A stretch of DNA of 64,000 nucleotides from Ifrita kowaldi (GCA_013398055.1 VZRS01000476.1:1-64000), one strand, 5' to 3'. Positions 26,441-40,240 are shown, counted from the stretch's first letter. Numbers and translations are program-made. The notes: generated by a model from the letters alone, not told the origin.

Positions 26441-26726
26441 CAGGATTTCAGGGAGGCTGAAATCGCGGGGAGCTGACAGATCCCCTGCTCCAGACGCCCG
26501 ACTGAGGAACTCCTGGCAGGGCTCGGAAGCCCCCGAGCCGGCGCTTTCCCCGAGAGGCGGGGAGCAGCACTAATGCCGAGTTTCCAGCGGTNGCCTCGGC
26601 CGCACCCCCGCCCAGCCCCGCGCTCAGCCCACCCCGACCTCCGCCCCGGCCTCAGGCGCCCATCTTACGTCTCCCACAGTGGCTCCCTGCCCTTCCCTCC
26701 TCCCGCGCCGCCCCGAGGCCGCGAGG

Positions 26727-26745
26727 GCACGCCGGGAAACGTAGT
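26727..26745 (-). promoter_or_regulatory. ZNF143/THAP11-type promoter motif
   Basis: Minus strand reads ACTACGTTTCCCGGCGTGC, close to the known ACTACAATTCCCAGCATGC-type SBS2 motif of housekeeping promoters. The position, just upstream of where the ACBD5 start should lie, is typical. Occupancy is inference. Confidence 0.6.
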
Positions 26746-26792
26746 TTCTTTCTCTCTCCTTCCTCTTCCTCTTCCTACCCTCTCTCTCCCCC
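26745..26792 (-). repeat. Polypurine/polypyrimidine tract with GGAAG repeats
   Basis: 48 bases that are all pyrimidine on the plus strand except one A (26777), made of CTTCCT and CTCT units. On the minus strand it gives consecutive GGAAG cores suitable for ETS-family factors (GABP), beside the ZNF143-type site. Confidence 0.7.
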
Positions 26793-26800
26793 GCTTGTAT

Positions 26801-29800
26801 TGCTACAATACAGGAAAATGAAAATTTCAAAACGTGTCATAATACACCCGTTTTACGGACCTCAGCTATCCTCAGGACATCTACCACCCAGCGCTCTGGC
26901 AGCCTGCTGTGTTGCTGCCTCCCCTCCTCACAGCCATCCTCATACCCGCACCTAGTCCCACACAATTCACCTAAATTACCACTGTAGACACATTTTTAAA
27001 AATAGTTTCAATGACTCCTATTTACATTAAAATTTTAGGCATGCCTAGAACCCAGGGAGCGACTATTTCCATGGTATCCAGAGATGTGGGTGAATACCAG
27101 CACAGTACTACCAGTTAGCTCGGTAGCTAAATAAATGAATGGCCTTATTCAAAAGCGCTGCGCATCCAGCACTCTGCAAAGTCAAACAAAAGTATGCTAA
27201 ACCAACTGCTTTTGTAGCAAATGGAATAATTTACCCAGTGAGCAACAGGATGAATTAACAGTCCCATTGAATGGAACTGAGTACAAAATCTTGGCATTCA
27301 AGTCAGTTCATTTATCTAGTATACAATATATATTTTAAATTCCTCTGAAGGCAGTTGTGTGCTCACAGTGTATGCCCTCTGGTGGGAAAGAAAAGCTCCA
27401 GAGAGAGGGAATTAGAGCAGATCAGCCCCAGCTCTGCTGAGCTAGTACATTCCACAAGGTCAGCAGCCAGCTGGCCTGGGGAGAGCTTTGCTGGAGAGAA
27501 TCTGACACTTCCAGAGGTGTTCAGATAGGATTCCCCACGCTGGGCAAACGATGAACCCGTGTTATGAGCACTGCTCCACTCCTGAATGTTACAGAATAAT
27601 TTCTCTGCATTTTTCATTTGGAGTGCTAGATTTCTAAAGCACTTGTGAGCTTCATACTAAGATTTATCATCTTTTTTTTTATCCATGAAGGTAGGAATGA
27701 CAGAAGCTCAGATCAAAGGGAAGTGCTTTTTGAAGATAAATGGGTCTCCGTATTCTTTGAGCATTCAAGGAGTTAATTTCAAAAAAGTAATAGAAAAATT
27801 AGGAGCTTTTTGTGATGCCAGCTGATGTGTAAATTCTGTTTATCTGAGACAATCCATAATGATGTTTGCCTTTTAAATAGATTTAAGAGAAATGCAGTCT
27901 GCATTTTTATAATGAATGTTCCCAGACTTTCACTGGAAGTAGGCTTTAAAAGAGATGCAAATGACAACCTATTTAATGTCTGTGCACAGAAACAGAAGCT
28001 GCCCTCTTTGAACTGAAGATGTGTGTGTGTGAGAGATCTGCAGATCCAGAATGAGGTAATTGAAATAACCCAAAATAATCAGTACCATCATGCTCTGACA
28101 CAAGCATGAAATAGTAAATGAGAGGCAAATTTTGAGCACTGATGAACATATTGTGAGAACATACCATAAATGACTAGTTAATTTTAATACTCATATATAA
28201 TACTAATTAGCATTGTTATTAGATGTCTTTATGTATATTTTGCATTCTCAGTGCTGTAACTTCCATGAAGAGTTAACAATAATTAAATGTGGAGTACAGG
28301 TAATAAAGGAGACCCTCTCATCTTTCACAGACAGCCACGAATGGATCTGCAGCTTTATCTCAAGGAGGACCTAGGCTCCATTCTTTAGGGAACAAAATTA
28401 TATTACATGCTTGCAAAATCTAATTATAATATATGCGTTAAACTGAGCTGTGTTTCTATTGCTCCACAAGAGCAGTTTCCAAAGTAATCTTAAGTATGAC
28501 TTGCTCTATTTTTTTTTGTCATCCAATGTATGAGAAGCCAAACTATGGGAACTGTGATAGAAACAGTGACCAATGCTGCCCATCGGTTGAGATGTGAGAG
28601 AGGAGAGACCATGGCACTCTGCTACCAGTGTGATTTGGCAGCAAGTGCAATGTGTGACACTTGACATGTCTGAACAATTTGCAGTCCTCACACTCCTCTT
28701 CACTTGGTGTTTAAGAACTAATAATGGAGAGCCCATGAATCACTAATATGAGGTATTCCTGGCATCATTGAGACACATAAAGTCTCGTATGGAAGCATGC
28801 TGTTGGAGTTGCTGAAGGAATACATTTTGGGGATCTCTGAAGAAAGGGCAGACAATCATGATTTTGAGTGTAACCTTGGGCCAATCCTTCAGAGGTGCAC
28901 TAGGGATGGTTATCGAGTTCAGCGCTGTTATGCCACAGGATAGTCTATCAAAGTCTGATGTGTGGAGCTACCTCACAATCCTCATTTTGTGCCATTTGTG
29001 AGCTGCCACAGTCCCTTCATATCATTTTCATTTGTATCCTACTGCATTAGTTTTCTAGCAGTTGCTTGCAGTGCTGAGCTATACCCCAGCCCAGCTTGAA
29101 GAGCACCTTCATTTTACTTGAGGGACAAAGGAGTCAGTTAGATTATGCAAGTGAAAAGCTGAAACTGGAACCAATTATGCCTATTGCTCCCTCAAGGATC
29201 TGAATCACAGCAGTGTATTTTACAGGATACTTTAAAAATGGTTCTCAAGAAAGTGGACCATAGTCTCATATGTATTATAAGCAAGTTCTGTAAGCTACGA
29301 GATCCAAGAGCATGTAATTTTAGCAAGGCTTACTTTTTGAAGTATGTAATCCAGCAGGGAGGAAAAATGAATTATTTAAAACCTAATAGTCATAATTATG
29401 AAGAACTAAATTAGCATTACAATTTCTAAGTCAAATCTACATGCTGATGAAGAATGAAAAGATGTTGTCTAAGAAGGGAAGAGTTTTTTGTAAGGAGCAA
29501 CTTTCTATACTGTTTACAGTAGAAAGGCTAATGTTTCAAATAACATTTACTTGGAGGATTTTTTAATGAAATAATCAAGGATATTTGTGTCAAAACCAAC
29601 AGCTCTGGACAAAGAGAACTATTTACTTACCATGAATATGGCACAAACAGCGGCTGAAATTCGTTCACTTATGTAGGCCAATCTGTGTTCCTCAGGAAAA
29701 GCCCTTTGGGCATAGGACTAGTTTGACACAAACAAGAATACTTTTGGGGACAGAAGTTTCCTTGTGAGGTTCAGTTACACCCCTTAATAACTCAACTAGA

Positions 29801-32800
29801 AATACCCATTCATTTCACAGTTGGGGATTAAGTAATGGAATTATTTTTAACCATTATTAACGGCAGCTTCTTTGCCTAAGGATTAGCCTCCTTGTTGTCA
29901 AAGGCGTTAAAGGTAACAGATCCCATTTCAGATCTCTTTTGAGTGATTCAATTCAGGTATCTCAGGTCTTTCAGTGATCAATATTTCAACCCGTGTTTTT
30001 GTTTTCTACCATGTTCCCCCACTTCACACATATTTCAAAAAAGTAGATGGAGTAACAAGGATATAAGCTTAGATCTGTTTCATAAAATGCTCTTTGAAGA
30101 ACAAAATATGATCATACTTTCAAAGACATTCAGCAGTATTTGACTTTGCATTGAACTGTACAGCACTTATGAAGTCAAAACCCTTTACAGGTTTATATCT
30201 TTGTAGTTTCTGAAGTATAATGCAGTGCCATATTGTGTCTTAAGCCCCTCTTTTTTTTCTCCAAGCCTACTATTCATCTCTTTGATGAAATTTTTAATAA
30301 AGTTCAGTTTTCCTTACTGCCTCAAGGTATTATTCTTGTAGAGCCAGCAGATAGTTATAAGAGAATTGTTCAGATTTTGCATATTCTAGAAAGAACATTT
30401 TAAAAAACCCGTTCCCTTACAGAGCCATAAACTGAGCTTTGAAGAGTACGTAGTTTCATCTTGCAGCAATGACAAACTGTGTCTTATTAAACAACAGAAG
30501 ACAGCTCGTAATAAATACTTAATCCTTTCCCTTCAGTAAAATATACAGTTTCTGGAGGTCAAATTGTGCTGTCATTTACAGTGATATAAACTTGGAATTA
30601 CTTGATAGATTTGGGAATATTTATGGTGTTACACATTTTCATAATGCAAATGAGTAAGAATTTGACTCTGAAAAATCAAACTGTGTCTGGTATATTATTT
30701 CTGTTTTGACATTTGTGCTTCTTGTCTTCTCAGCTACTGCTGCTAAAGTCTTAGCAGCCTATCCCTGTGTAATTTGCCTCTTGGGAATAGCAAACAAAAT
30801 ACTGTGACTGGATCATATTAATGTGCTTATGCAATGGCGTATTTATAGCCAGACAGCTCTTGTGATATTTTCTTCTCAGTATCTGGAAGGGGAAAAAAAT
30901 GAAACACCCATACTTTATGCATGTTCTTTTAAAATGCTAGCAAAAGAATTTTATTATTCTTTCTAGCAAGTCTGAAAAATGACTTTGTGAAAATTTGATG
31001 ATTTCAATGACATTTCTAATGAAACATGTTTACCAGTGTGCAAAGCCTGGAATATAGCTGGCAAACATCTCAAGTATTTGCAGGCCTGTGTTTATCATTG
31101 TGGATATTTATCCAGGCAGAAAATATACCCCTGTGGTTTTACTCAATGGGTTTCAACAATTAATTCAACAGATTGGTGAATTACTGGAATGAGTCCTCCA
31201 ACAAGCTCTCAGAAGGACTTAAGAGTGAGTTTAATTGGGTGTCTCAGCACAGGACCCCCACTTCATTGCAATCCCCATAAGCACCCAGCTCTTTTGCTGT
31301 ACCAGTCGTAGTAAAGATCAGACTTCTGTAGAAATCAGTGCCAGCTAGACACTTTTCCAGCTATAAACCATGGATTTTTCACTCTCATATTCAGATCACA
31401 TTTGCTGCAAGACGTTTCTAACAAAATTTATCTGAGAAGATTTATTGAGAAAGAAGTTTGACATTCAGGAGCTGTTTCAGTTTATACTGTTAGATCATTT
31501 CTGCTCAACTGAAATAAAGGCATTGTCTTTGCTTCATAGTTTTGGGGTGATAAGACCTGTCCAGTTCACTTAGATGGGGTAGATGGGTGAACTACAACAA
31601 TGTACAACATCTCAAGATCAGACCTTATGGGTTTTGCCATTTAAAACAAACAAAAAAATTATTAGAGTGAGTATTCTAAAGCAGAAAACTATTGTATGAA
31701 TAAATAGGATGGATGAAAAGTGAGGAAATCTAGTGTCTTAAGTGGTTTTTTACTTTTCTTTGCACTAAAATATTCTGATCACTATAACATATGATCAGCA
31801 TGAGAAACTTAGTATCAAAGCTTCTGAAAATGATAGGTTAATGAGAAAAGACAGCTGTCAGTTTTTGTTTCCCAAAAACTAGAAAAAAATCAAAGAACTT
31901 ACTGAATGGATTCCTAAGTAACTTACTGTTGGTTTTTGAAAATAACCCAAGAAATAGAGACAATTTAGCTATACAAAATGAAAATTATCCTTGAATCCAC
32001 AGAAGTCTTTGAATGCACCTAAAGAGAGGTGTTTAAAGGTCTGCAGCAGATAAAGACAGAAATGCAGCCCTAAAGTAAGTGGGGAGCTGGGCGTCCATGT
32101 CACTGTGACACTTACATTGGAATCTGTCACACAGAGCTATCTAACAGAGGGCAGAGGGCAGTTTCAGGAGGCATTATAAGTCTCCTATCAAAGATGTACC
32201 CATTAAAGAGCCCAAGTCTTCAGTGTCATAGAGATTACTTTAACACATCCTGAAAACAAATACTAATACTACATTTTGCCATGCAAAAGAAACAGAACAG
32301 CAAAATATGCCCTGCATAATACTAAAATGCCAGGCAAAATATTAAAAATATCAGTTTTTAATCCTCATGCAGCCGTGTCTACTAGATTACTAAACTCCCT
32401 ATTATCCTCCTGAAGGGTTCTCCAACAATCCTATGAACCTGTATAAATAGAAATCAAGGAGCTCCTGGATTTCTTTTCTTTAGAATTGAATTCACCGATG
32501 CTTTCACTCCACTGAATTCATTCTTTCACTGCTATGTCTTTCCAATATTTTAACATCTTTTGTGAATCATCGACACTACTACTAGGTACAATGCTTCAGG
32601 AATACTTTTATTAATGTCAGAGGCAATACAAGACTGAAGTACTGCCTTCTCCAAACTCAATATTCTCACTCTTATGTCCAGAACTCATGGGCCCTTTTGG
32701 ATACAGAGGTGGGTGAAGGCCTCAAAGCACTCTTATCCTACTTGTAGTCGAGGACCCCTCTTATAACTGTGTACTCTTAAAGCTTTTCTTCGGAGTGGTG

Positions 32801-33869
32801 CGAACAAGATTGGGTTGCAATCAGTTTTGCTGTTTTTGAAACTAGCCCATCAGATCATTCTATCATGTCAGTCTGTTATTTTAATTATTTGTCACTGTCT
32901 TTATCATTGTGCTCTGTGCAAATTTTTATCAGCAATGATTTTGTTGTTTTCTTGGAGGATAATCAAAGTAAGTTAACCAACAAGGAGTCAAGATCAATAT
33001 ACCCTTTATCATCACTTTTGAAGCCTATCAGCCTTTTTTTATTTCACATGGACCATAATGCTGTCCTATTAAAATATTTTTTTGTTGTTGTTGTGTCTCA
33101 AATTTTTATTAGTTAGATATTTTACAGATATTTTACAGTTAGGTATTTTACAGAAGTATAAATACATTTCTACAACACATTTATCTATTCAACTTGTATT
33201 CTCACACAAAAGGATATTGAGTTATCCTGAAAATATGTGTACTTCTCCATACATTCCTAATTTGCATTAATTAAATCGTTCTTCTTTAATTCTTTCTTAG
33301 TGGAATCTCCTGCTAGTCATTCTGCCATATACTTGGGATCAATATTAAGTTGATAGGGCTATAATACCTGCATATCTCTTTTCAATATTGGCACAACTTT
33401 TGCTTTCTTTCAGTGCTCTGGAACGTCTCCACTGTTTGAAAACTGTCTGAGAATGAATATTAACAGTCTGTAACACTCTTTGCTGGCTCATTTAAAATTC
33501 TTGGATGTGATTAATCTGTATGTGCTTATGTAAGGAGATCTAATTTTAGAAGATGCAGATAACTAGATCTCCCTTGTTTTTCCTTTTAATGTAAATAAAA
33601 ATATGGGTTTTAAACACTGTGATTAAAGCTTTTGATTAGTAGCGTTCTCTATTCTAGAGTCTATGTCATGATAAATGTACTGCAGACACTGTTTACTGAC
33701 TTCCTTTTTCAAAAAGTTTTAAAATAGTTAAAGCTTTGGAGAATGTATTTCTGGTTTATAATAGAGGGTACAGTGCAATGACCAACTATATACATGTATA
33801 TTTGTACATACATAATAAAGTAGTGATGTTCTATATGAAATTGATGAGTACATTATGAACTATTGGTAA
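26801..33869. other. Intergenic region, ACBD5 side
   Basis: AT-rich DNA between the two divergent promoters. No exon, CR1 copy or structural RNA was recognised. A short (GT)n lies at about 28020-28031, and three near-copies of ATATTTTACAG occur at 33117-33153. Confidence 0.7.
33117..33153. repeat. Three short direct repeats of a TATTTTACAG unit
   Basis: The unit (A/G)TATTTTACAG occurs three times at a spacing of about 11-14 bases. It looks like local replication slippage; no known family. Confidence 0.6.
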
Positions 33870-34400
33870 AATCATAGAATCATAGAATAGTTTGGGTTGT
33901 AAGGGACCTTTAAATGTCATCTTGTCCAAACCCACTGCAATGAGCTGGAACATCTGCAACTAGATCAGGTTGCTCACAGCGCTATCCAACCTGATCTTGA
34001 ATGTTTTCAGGGTTGGAGCATCTACCAGCTCCCTGGGCAACCTGTTCCCATGTTTCACTACTCTCACTGTAAAAAAAAATCTTCCTTGTATCTAGTCCAA
34101 ATATAGTGCCTTTTAGTTTAAAAACTACCCCTTGTCCTATTGCAACAGGTCCTGATAAAATGTTTGCCCCTTTTAAGTACTGAAAGGCCACAACAAGGTC
34201 TCCCCAGAGCCTTCTCTTCTCCAGGCTGAACAGCCCCAACTCTTGCAGCCTTTCCTCATAGGAGAGTTATTCCCTCTCTCTGATGATCTTTGTGGCCTCC
34301 TCCAGACCCGCTCTAATAGGTACATGTCTTTGTGTAGTCAGGACCCCAGAGCTGGATGCAGTACTCCAGGCAGGGTCCTCTCGTGGAGTAGGTGGGTTGT
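33870..34400 (-). mobile_element. CR1 LINE 3' fragment
   Basis: The plus strand opens with ATCATAGAATCATAGAATAG, the complement of the CR1 3' terminal ATTCTATG repeats, so the element lies on the minus strand. The minus-strand translation reads [13 protein letters not shown], matching the degenerate CR1 ORF2 C-terminal region, and the right part reads like the CR1 segment that ends near CAGAGCTGGATGCAGTACTC. 5'-truncated, with stops and frameshifts; inactive. Confidence 0.92.
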
Positions 34401-36737
34401 GCTGTAGCTCACATGGCTGTACAAACCTTCTGACCCCACTCCCACCACAGCTCCTCCTTTATTCTGCATAAATAAATCCAAAATTATGTGCAGGACAGAG
34501 GAAGGAACAAGAGACATTCACAAATCAAAGACCAAACCACTGTAACCACAGCCCAAATATGTGCCCTTTGGAGATAAAATAGCAGTTGTGCTGACTTAAG
34601 CCTGTGATTATGCACATGTTCAAGCTCAACATCCTGAGCATCCCACTGATTTAGTAATAATAAAATTAAGTCCTATATACATTTATATGCCCTTGGCTGT
34701 CAGGAATTCTGGCCTTGTGGTTTTTTCTCGTGCCACCTGCCATTCCCTTATTTCTTGACTCAGATTTGCACTCACAGTAGGACTCACAGATGGATATTTT
34801 CTAAGTCATTGTGAAAGAGGTTCATGGTTGCTGGATGCCGTCATCTGCATCACCAAAGCATCACTGTAATATTTCATTAAAGAATCTCTGGTATAACTGG
34901 TGTAGGGAATCAATGATAACAGAATAAATATGCACAAAAATTATAAAATTATTACATTTTTGACCACAGATATTGAAAATATTAAGCTGTCTTACATGTC
35001 TTGAAACAGGAAATTTGGAGGTACAAAGAAACAGGTTAAGCCCCCAAATCAATGGGTCTGGATACTTTGCATTATTGAAAAGAGGTATCGAAAAGTGATT
35101 GGGAATGATTTGAGAAAGCACATTTTAAATAGTTGTATTAAAAGCAAGTGAAAGTTCGTGCCCATCCTAGAAAGTAGCTCTGTGGTGGCTGTTCAGTCAT
35201 TCCAAATGGACCTTCTTTACTTCCTCAGGTCTGCACCTCTTTCTCATGTGCCTCAAATTATGTGCTTTCTGGTGGAGCCCACCATATTCAGAGCAGTTTG
35301 TTAAGACACTGAAGCTCTTTAAAATGCACACCATGTGTGCACAAAATGTCTTCATTTATCAGATTAGCTCACAGATCAGGCACTATTCAAAAGAGCAGGA
35401 TGGTGCCAGGACAACTCACCCTGTAGCGTAACTGAATTCCCCCTTCAATCCAAGGCTCGGAATGAAAAAAAAATAAAACAAATTACTAATTTTCAAGCTT
35501 TACCCTGTTGTAACTGACAGAGGCAAACTACATTTTAATAAAGTAAATAATTTTCAAAACCTATTTCCACAAATTCAGGCTGCATTCACACATTCCTTGC
35601 TAGCTACTTCCAAGAGGCTGAGGTGACCATCTCCTGTACATCTATGGCTGCTAATTGCTAATTGCTGCCCCTCTGATCTGCCTCTGAAACTGCTCTCCTT
35701 AATGCTCCTCTACTCCTTCCAGCCAGAGTAAAGGACGTTCAGTCAAACAGTTTAAAGATGCTGACCAAGTCCCTGTTACAGATTTGTCCTGGTGGGGCTG
35801 TGTGAGGATGTCCAAGTCTTAGCCACAAAACCATTCCAGCACAAGCTTCTTGCATGGATGCCGATGTTTGAGCAAACCTCCATGGTCACAGCACAGTTGG
35901 GATTGTGCCTGGGGTTAGTTATGCTGCCCTGAAGAACCAGGCTCCCACAGCTGAGCTGAAGCACTTTGGCAATACAGTAACAGGTATTTCTACCCTGCTG
36001 GAGCAGCATATTTATGAGGTAGACACATTTATCCATTCACACCTGCACAAAAGTCAGGTGTGTCCTAAACATCTGTATTAAGTAGATAGATAGGATTAAT
36101 TTTTTCATCATGTAACATGGCCCTCCCTGTATAACAGATGTGGCAGTATGTTTTATAGTAATCAAATTTCTGTCCTTCCCCTTCTACAAGTATGATGTTG
36201 AGAAATGGTTGAGCAAAACCAAATAACTTCAAGTGTTAGGAGATGTGCTAAATTATTCTGGATTAATTATGGAGTAATATAACCAAATAACAAACCAGAT
36301 TTCTAAATGTCAGGAATAGTGAAAAGGAAGAAATTCATACCAACCCTCCAGCTAAAATCAGAGACTTATTGCTTTTGTGTCCTGAATTTAGCTTTCAGAT
36401 TACTGATTCATATGAAAATAAACCCTCTTGTGACTAAATATCTTCCTACTAACCAACAGAGAAGGATAAGAAGTATGAGATATATCAGATACTGGTATAT
36501 TGCTTTAATATATAAATACATGCCAGCTGAGGGCAAAACATGTTTTATCATTATTCTGAAGTTTTCCTACACAAATTCAGAAGACAAATGATAGGAGAAA
36601 TCTGCTTGGCAAGGGGAGGAGGGGAGGAACACACAAAATCCAGCCTGCTATTGTGAGATTTCTGACAAAGTAAGGCATGAATTTAAAACTGATATACTAG
36701 TTCTGGTATTTCTCTGGATTTGAACAAAAAAATACTT
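34401..36737. other. Intergenic, nothing recognised
   Basis: AT-rich sequence between two CR1 fragments. Apart from short A-runs I saw no gene, RNA or repeat. Confidence 0.65.
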
Positions 36738-37180
36738 AGAATGCTAGAACTGTCAAGGTCGGAAAAGACTTCTAATATCAAGTCCAACCATTAACCCGGC
36801 ACTACCCATGTTCCCCACTGAAGTGCCCCATCCATGTGTTTTTTCAACACTTCTAAGGATAGTGATTCCACCAGTTCCCTGGGGAGCTTTTTTCAATGCT
36901 TAACCACCCTTTCAGTGAAGATATTTTTTCCTAATATCCAATCTAAACATCTCCTGGTGCAACTTGAGGCCATTTCTTCTCATCCTGTCACTTGTTACCT
37001 GGGAGAAGAGACTGACCCCCACTTGGCTACAACCTCCTGTCAGGCAGTTGTAGTGAGTTGTAAGGTCCCCCCCGAGCCTCCTTTTCTCCAGGCTAAACAA
37101 CCCCAGCTCCATCAGCTGCTCCTTGTAAGACGTTCTCCAGCCCTTTCTCCAGCTTCATTGACCTTCTCTGGACATTTCCT
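36738..37180 (-). mobile_element. CR1 LINE 3' fragment, older copy
   Basis: Minus-strand translation gives [26 protein letters not shown] and [14 protein letters not shown], the CR1 ORF2 C-terminal sequence. The 3' terminal repeats are decayed. More of the ORF2 end is readable than in the neighbouring copy at 33870, but it is shorter and has accumulated changes. Confidence 0.92.
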
Positions 37181-38920
37181 TTTATTTGATTAAAACCTTT
37201 CATACAAAAATGGTTATGAATTAGACAGCATAATGTATACAGTCTATTTTGTGAATAAGCACTAGCAATGGATTATACATAAATTGTTAGATTATTGCTG
37301 TGACCCTTATTCCTAGGCACTTATAAATAAATATATTCCCCTCTGGCTTCACTAAACCTTTGAAAAGTACATTTCTATGCAAATCTGCGAAAAGTTATAT
37401 GGCACTGTCACTCTAAGCATTGCATAAGTTGTCCAGTTCCATAGCAGACTATGGAACAGTCTGACAGCTGATGGATTGGGAGCTCCAGGCCATTTTCAGT
37501 TAGGTACATTTAAATTAGAGGATATAAAAAGCTGGATATAAAGTACAGAGGACAATTTTGCCATATTCAAGATATGTACTGGATAACCTCCTAGCCCTTC
37601 CTATTAGTATCTTAGTTATGTACTGATAACACACAATATTCACACTGTCATTTGGTAACTCTTCCACTCATTTCCACTAATATTGCTTAAGTGGAAAAAC
37701 AAATGATATTCTGATCCAGAAAATGCAGCTGTCTGCCATGCACCAAGGGAATGCCTGGCAGCTGCCAGCCTCCAGCCTAACCCTGGTGGGTGATGGCCAG
37801 CACTGACCCTGCTGGAAGGTGGCAGGGTGGGGACTGGCTTGCTGCTGCTTCAGCCAACACCTCCCAGCTTTCAGCTGAACCGCAGCAACGGAACAGCTTC
37901 AGCTACAGGCTTGGGTTACAGGTTGATTTAGTTTATGTCCATCACAGAACTGTAACGGGAAATCACTTTATAGCAACTTTATTGTTCTAACAGACTATTA
38001 TAGCAGGAGGCTATTGTAAATAATACTTAAAGAGGCTACTGAAATGAGGCTTTTTCAGTTATGAAGACATAATATCTTTGAATGAGGCACTGTATGTCAG
38101 ATTTGCTGCTCTTTTCCTAATGCAGAACAAGAAAGCATTTGAATACTGAATTCTATTCTCTGAAATGAGATAAGGAACCTTTTGGACACACAATAAAAAT
38201 AATTAAAAATTATGTGTATTAGCCACTTGAGAAAAGATATTCAGCCCAACTTTTTTTTACAAAACATTTTTTTTTCTTTCACTGGAAACCAAAGGAGTTT
38301 TCAAAAGAGAGCCTGTTTCAACAAATTTTCTAGGCTAAAAAGGACCTGCCCCCCTTAGTAGCTTGTATGATGATACCCAGCCAAGTATGATGTCCATGAG
38401 ATCGTAAGAGATGATGGCACTCCCTAGGCAATTAACTGGCCAATACATTGTTTAAACTTGCTAAGAATTTGGTGTGTGGTCAACATAAGTACCAATATCA
38501 GGATTTGATTTTTCAGATCTACAGCAAATGACCTTTACATAGCAGGAGAAATTGGCAATGATTGTAGGCTGTAGTCCACAGATTCCTGTGAATTTTTTGG
38601 CTGTTGTGAGAAAACAAGAGAAAACAAGGTCCTGAGTCCAAGTCTATATCCTGTGTGGGAAGTGTTTGTAGTTTTTTAGTGCTTTCCTCAGCCCACCTGT
38701 TCTCTGCCATGATCAGACACCACGTATCTCAACAACCTTCATCGCATCATAGTTCCTCTTTACCTTTTCTTCCTCTTCTCCTCTTTCACACCTGTACATG
38801 CCCCTTCTATCTGGCCCCTGCAAGTGCCTCCACTATCTCTTCTCCCAGAATTCATCATACTGTTACATTCCAGGGGATACAATCCCTCTACACCATTATC
38901 AATCACAGTGATATTGTATT

Positions 38921-38936
38921 AAAAAAAAAAAAAAAA
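38921..38936. repeat. A16 homopolymer
   Basis: Sixteen consecutive A on the plus strand. No recognisable retrogene lies immediately upstream, so it is not assigned to a retrotransposed copy. Confidence 0.9.
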
Positions 38937-39861
38937 GTGCCGAGAAAATCCCTTGACCCTTGCAGTGCACAGAGGAAAATTATCATCATAGCCCAGTTCC
39001 TCAGTGGACATATTCTAGCTCTTATAAACTCTATTGAGAGTATGCAAATATATTAGTTTTAAAACTTTAGGAATTAGGAATGTTGTCAGATTTTTCAGGA
39101 AGAGCAGGAGGTATGGCCCTGAAACTACCTTCTGCTAACTACCTTCCTCATTCAAAATAGAGAGCTCCTGGGGGTGTAACCTGTTGGCTGAAATATTTGT
39201 AATGATGCTACAGAAAGCATTTCTTCTTGTTCCTGTCTCACAAATTCCTTGAAGGGGAAAAATAAAGTCTAACATAGAAATATGTGCTATTTGGGCTACA
39301 TTAAGACTGAGAAAGGTATAAGCAACTAAAAGCAAAGCATTACAAGGGGAAACAACTGCAAATTTCCAATACAGTACAGTGAGGGCTCTATAATACATCT
39401 TCTATGTAAAACAACATATTCATTTCTTTTTCAGTCAGAACAGTATGAGTCTTTTTTTTCTTAGCATATAAGAAAAGACATCTAGTTGTGAGACATCTTT
39501 CAATTCATGCAAAAACCTAGATAGGATCTACCTTACATATCAAAGAAATTTTGAGAAATACAAACATGTCAGATACAGAATGAAGAGTCAGACATTTAAA
39601 GGGAAGGGATGGCACGCATAATTATCCACCTCACATTCAGAATTATTTTTAAGAATGTTAGAAATATTTTTAATACTGAATAAGTATGTATTTATTAAAT
39701 GACACTGTTTAAAAAGTCCCCAACCTTTTAGGAAACACACTGTCCGGAAATATACTGTGGGATATTATGGTTATGACCAAATAAATTGAAACATTCATAG
39801 CTAATGGTGACAGCAAATAGTTGAGCATAGCAGGAAGCTGTCATCAGTAATTTACATATTC

Positions 39862-39995
39862 ACCTCTAATTGTGCCTGTGCATCATTAAGATTGTTCATA
39901 TTTGCATTCGCTGCCCTCTGAACCAACTCATTTTCCACTGGCATATATTCGCTTTCACTGCAGGTAACTTTCATTAGTGGTAATTAAAGGACAAT
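39862..39995. promoter_or_regulatory. Candidate cis-regulatory cluster (octamer and homeodomain sites)
   Basis: Contains a perfect octamer ATTTGCAT (39900-39907) and several homeodomain-type cores: CTAATTG, CATTAAG, CATTAG and TAATTAAAG (39981-39989). Such clustering is common in developmental enhancers but also expected sometimes by chance in AT-rich DNA. Confidence 0.25.
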
Positions 39996-40240
39996 TTTTA
40001 CCGCATTATGCTACAGGAAACAAGAAGTGGTTGCTGAGATTGATTAATATCTAAACTAAGTTTGAGACATGTAATCAATCTCATAGGCACAAGAGATTGT
40101 TCCTGTTACGTAATGAAAAGTAACAGGAAGAAAAGGCCCTATTTATTTTGAATATCTAAAGCTTATCCTTTAAATTTTGTTGGAATGCACTAAGTGGCCT
40201 GATTTATTTTAAAATGTTCTCAACAGAGAATAGCCTCAGT

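Larger units (their letters stand above)
26440..26800 (-). promoter_or_regulatory. ACBD5: CpG-island promoter of ACBD5
   Basis: An abrupt rise in GC and CpG content immediately upstream of the ACBD5 exons on the minus strand, consistent with a TATA-less housekeeping promoter. It contains a ZNF143-type site, repeated GGAAG (ETS-type) motifs in a polypurine tract on the minus strand, and AAGATGGGCGCC, a near YY1 motif, at about 26658-26669. One unresolved base (26582) lies inside it, and the missing first exon would be expected here. Confidence 0.75.

Noticed and set aside
38881..38940. Processed pseudogene ending in the A16 run
   Set aside because: The sequence before the A-run gives no recognisable protein and no target-site duplication was seen.
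38655..39056. 133-codon plus-strand open frame in the intergenic region
   Set aside because: Low-complexity composition, includes the A16 run read as lysines, no family match.
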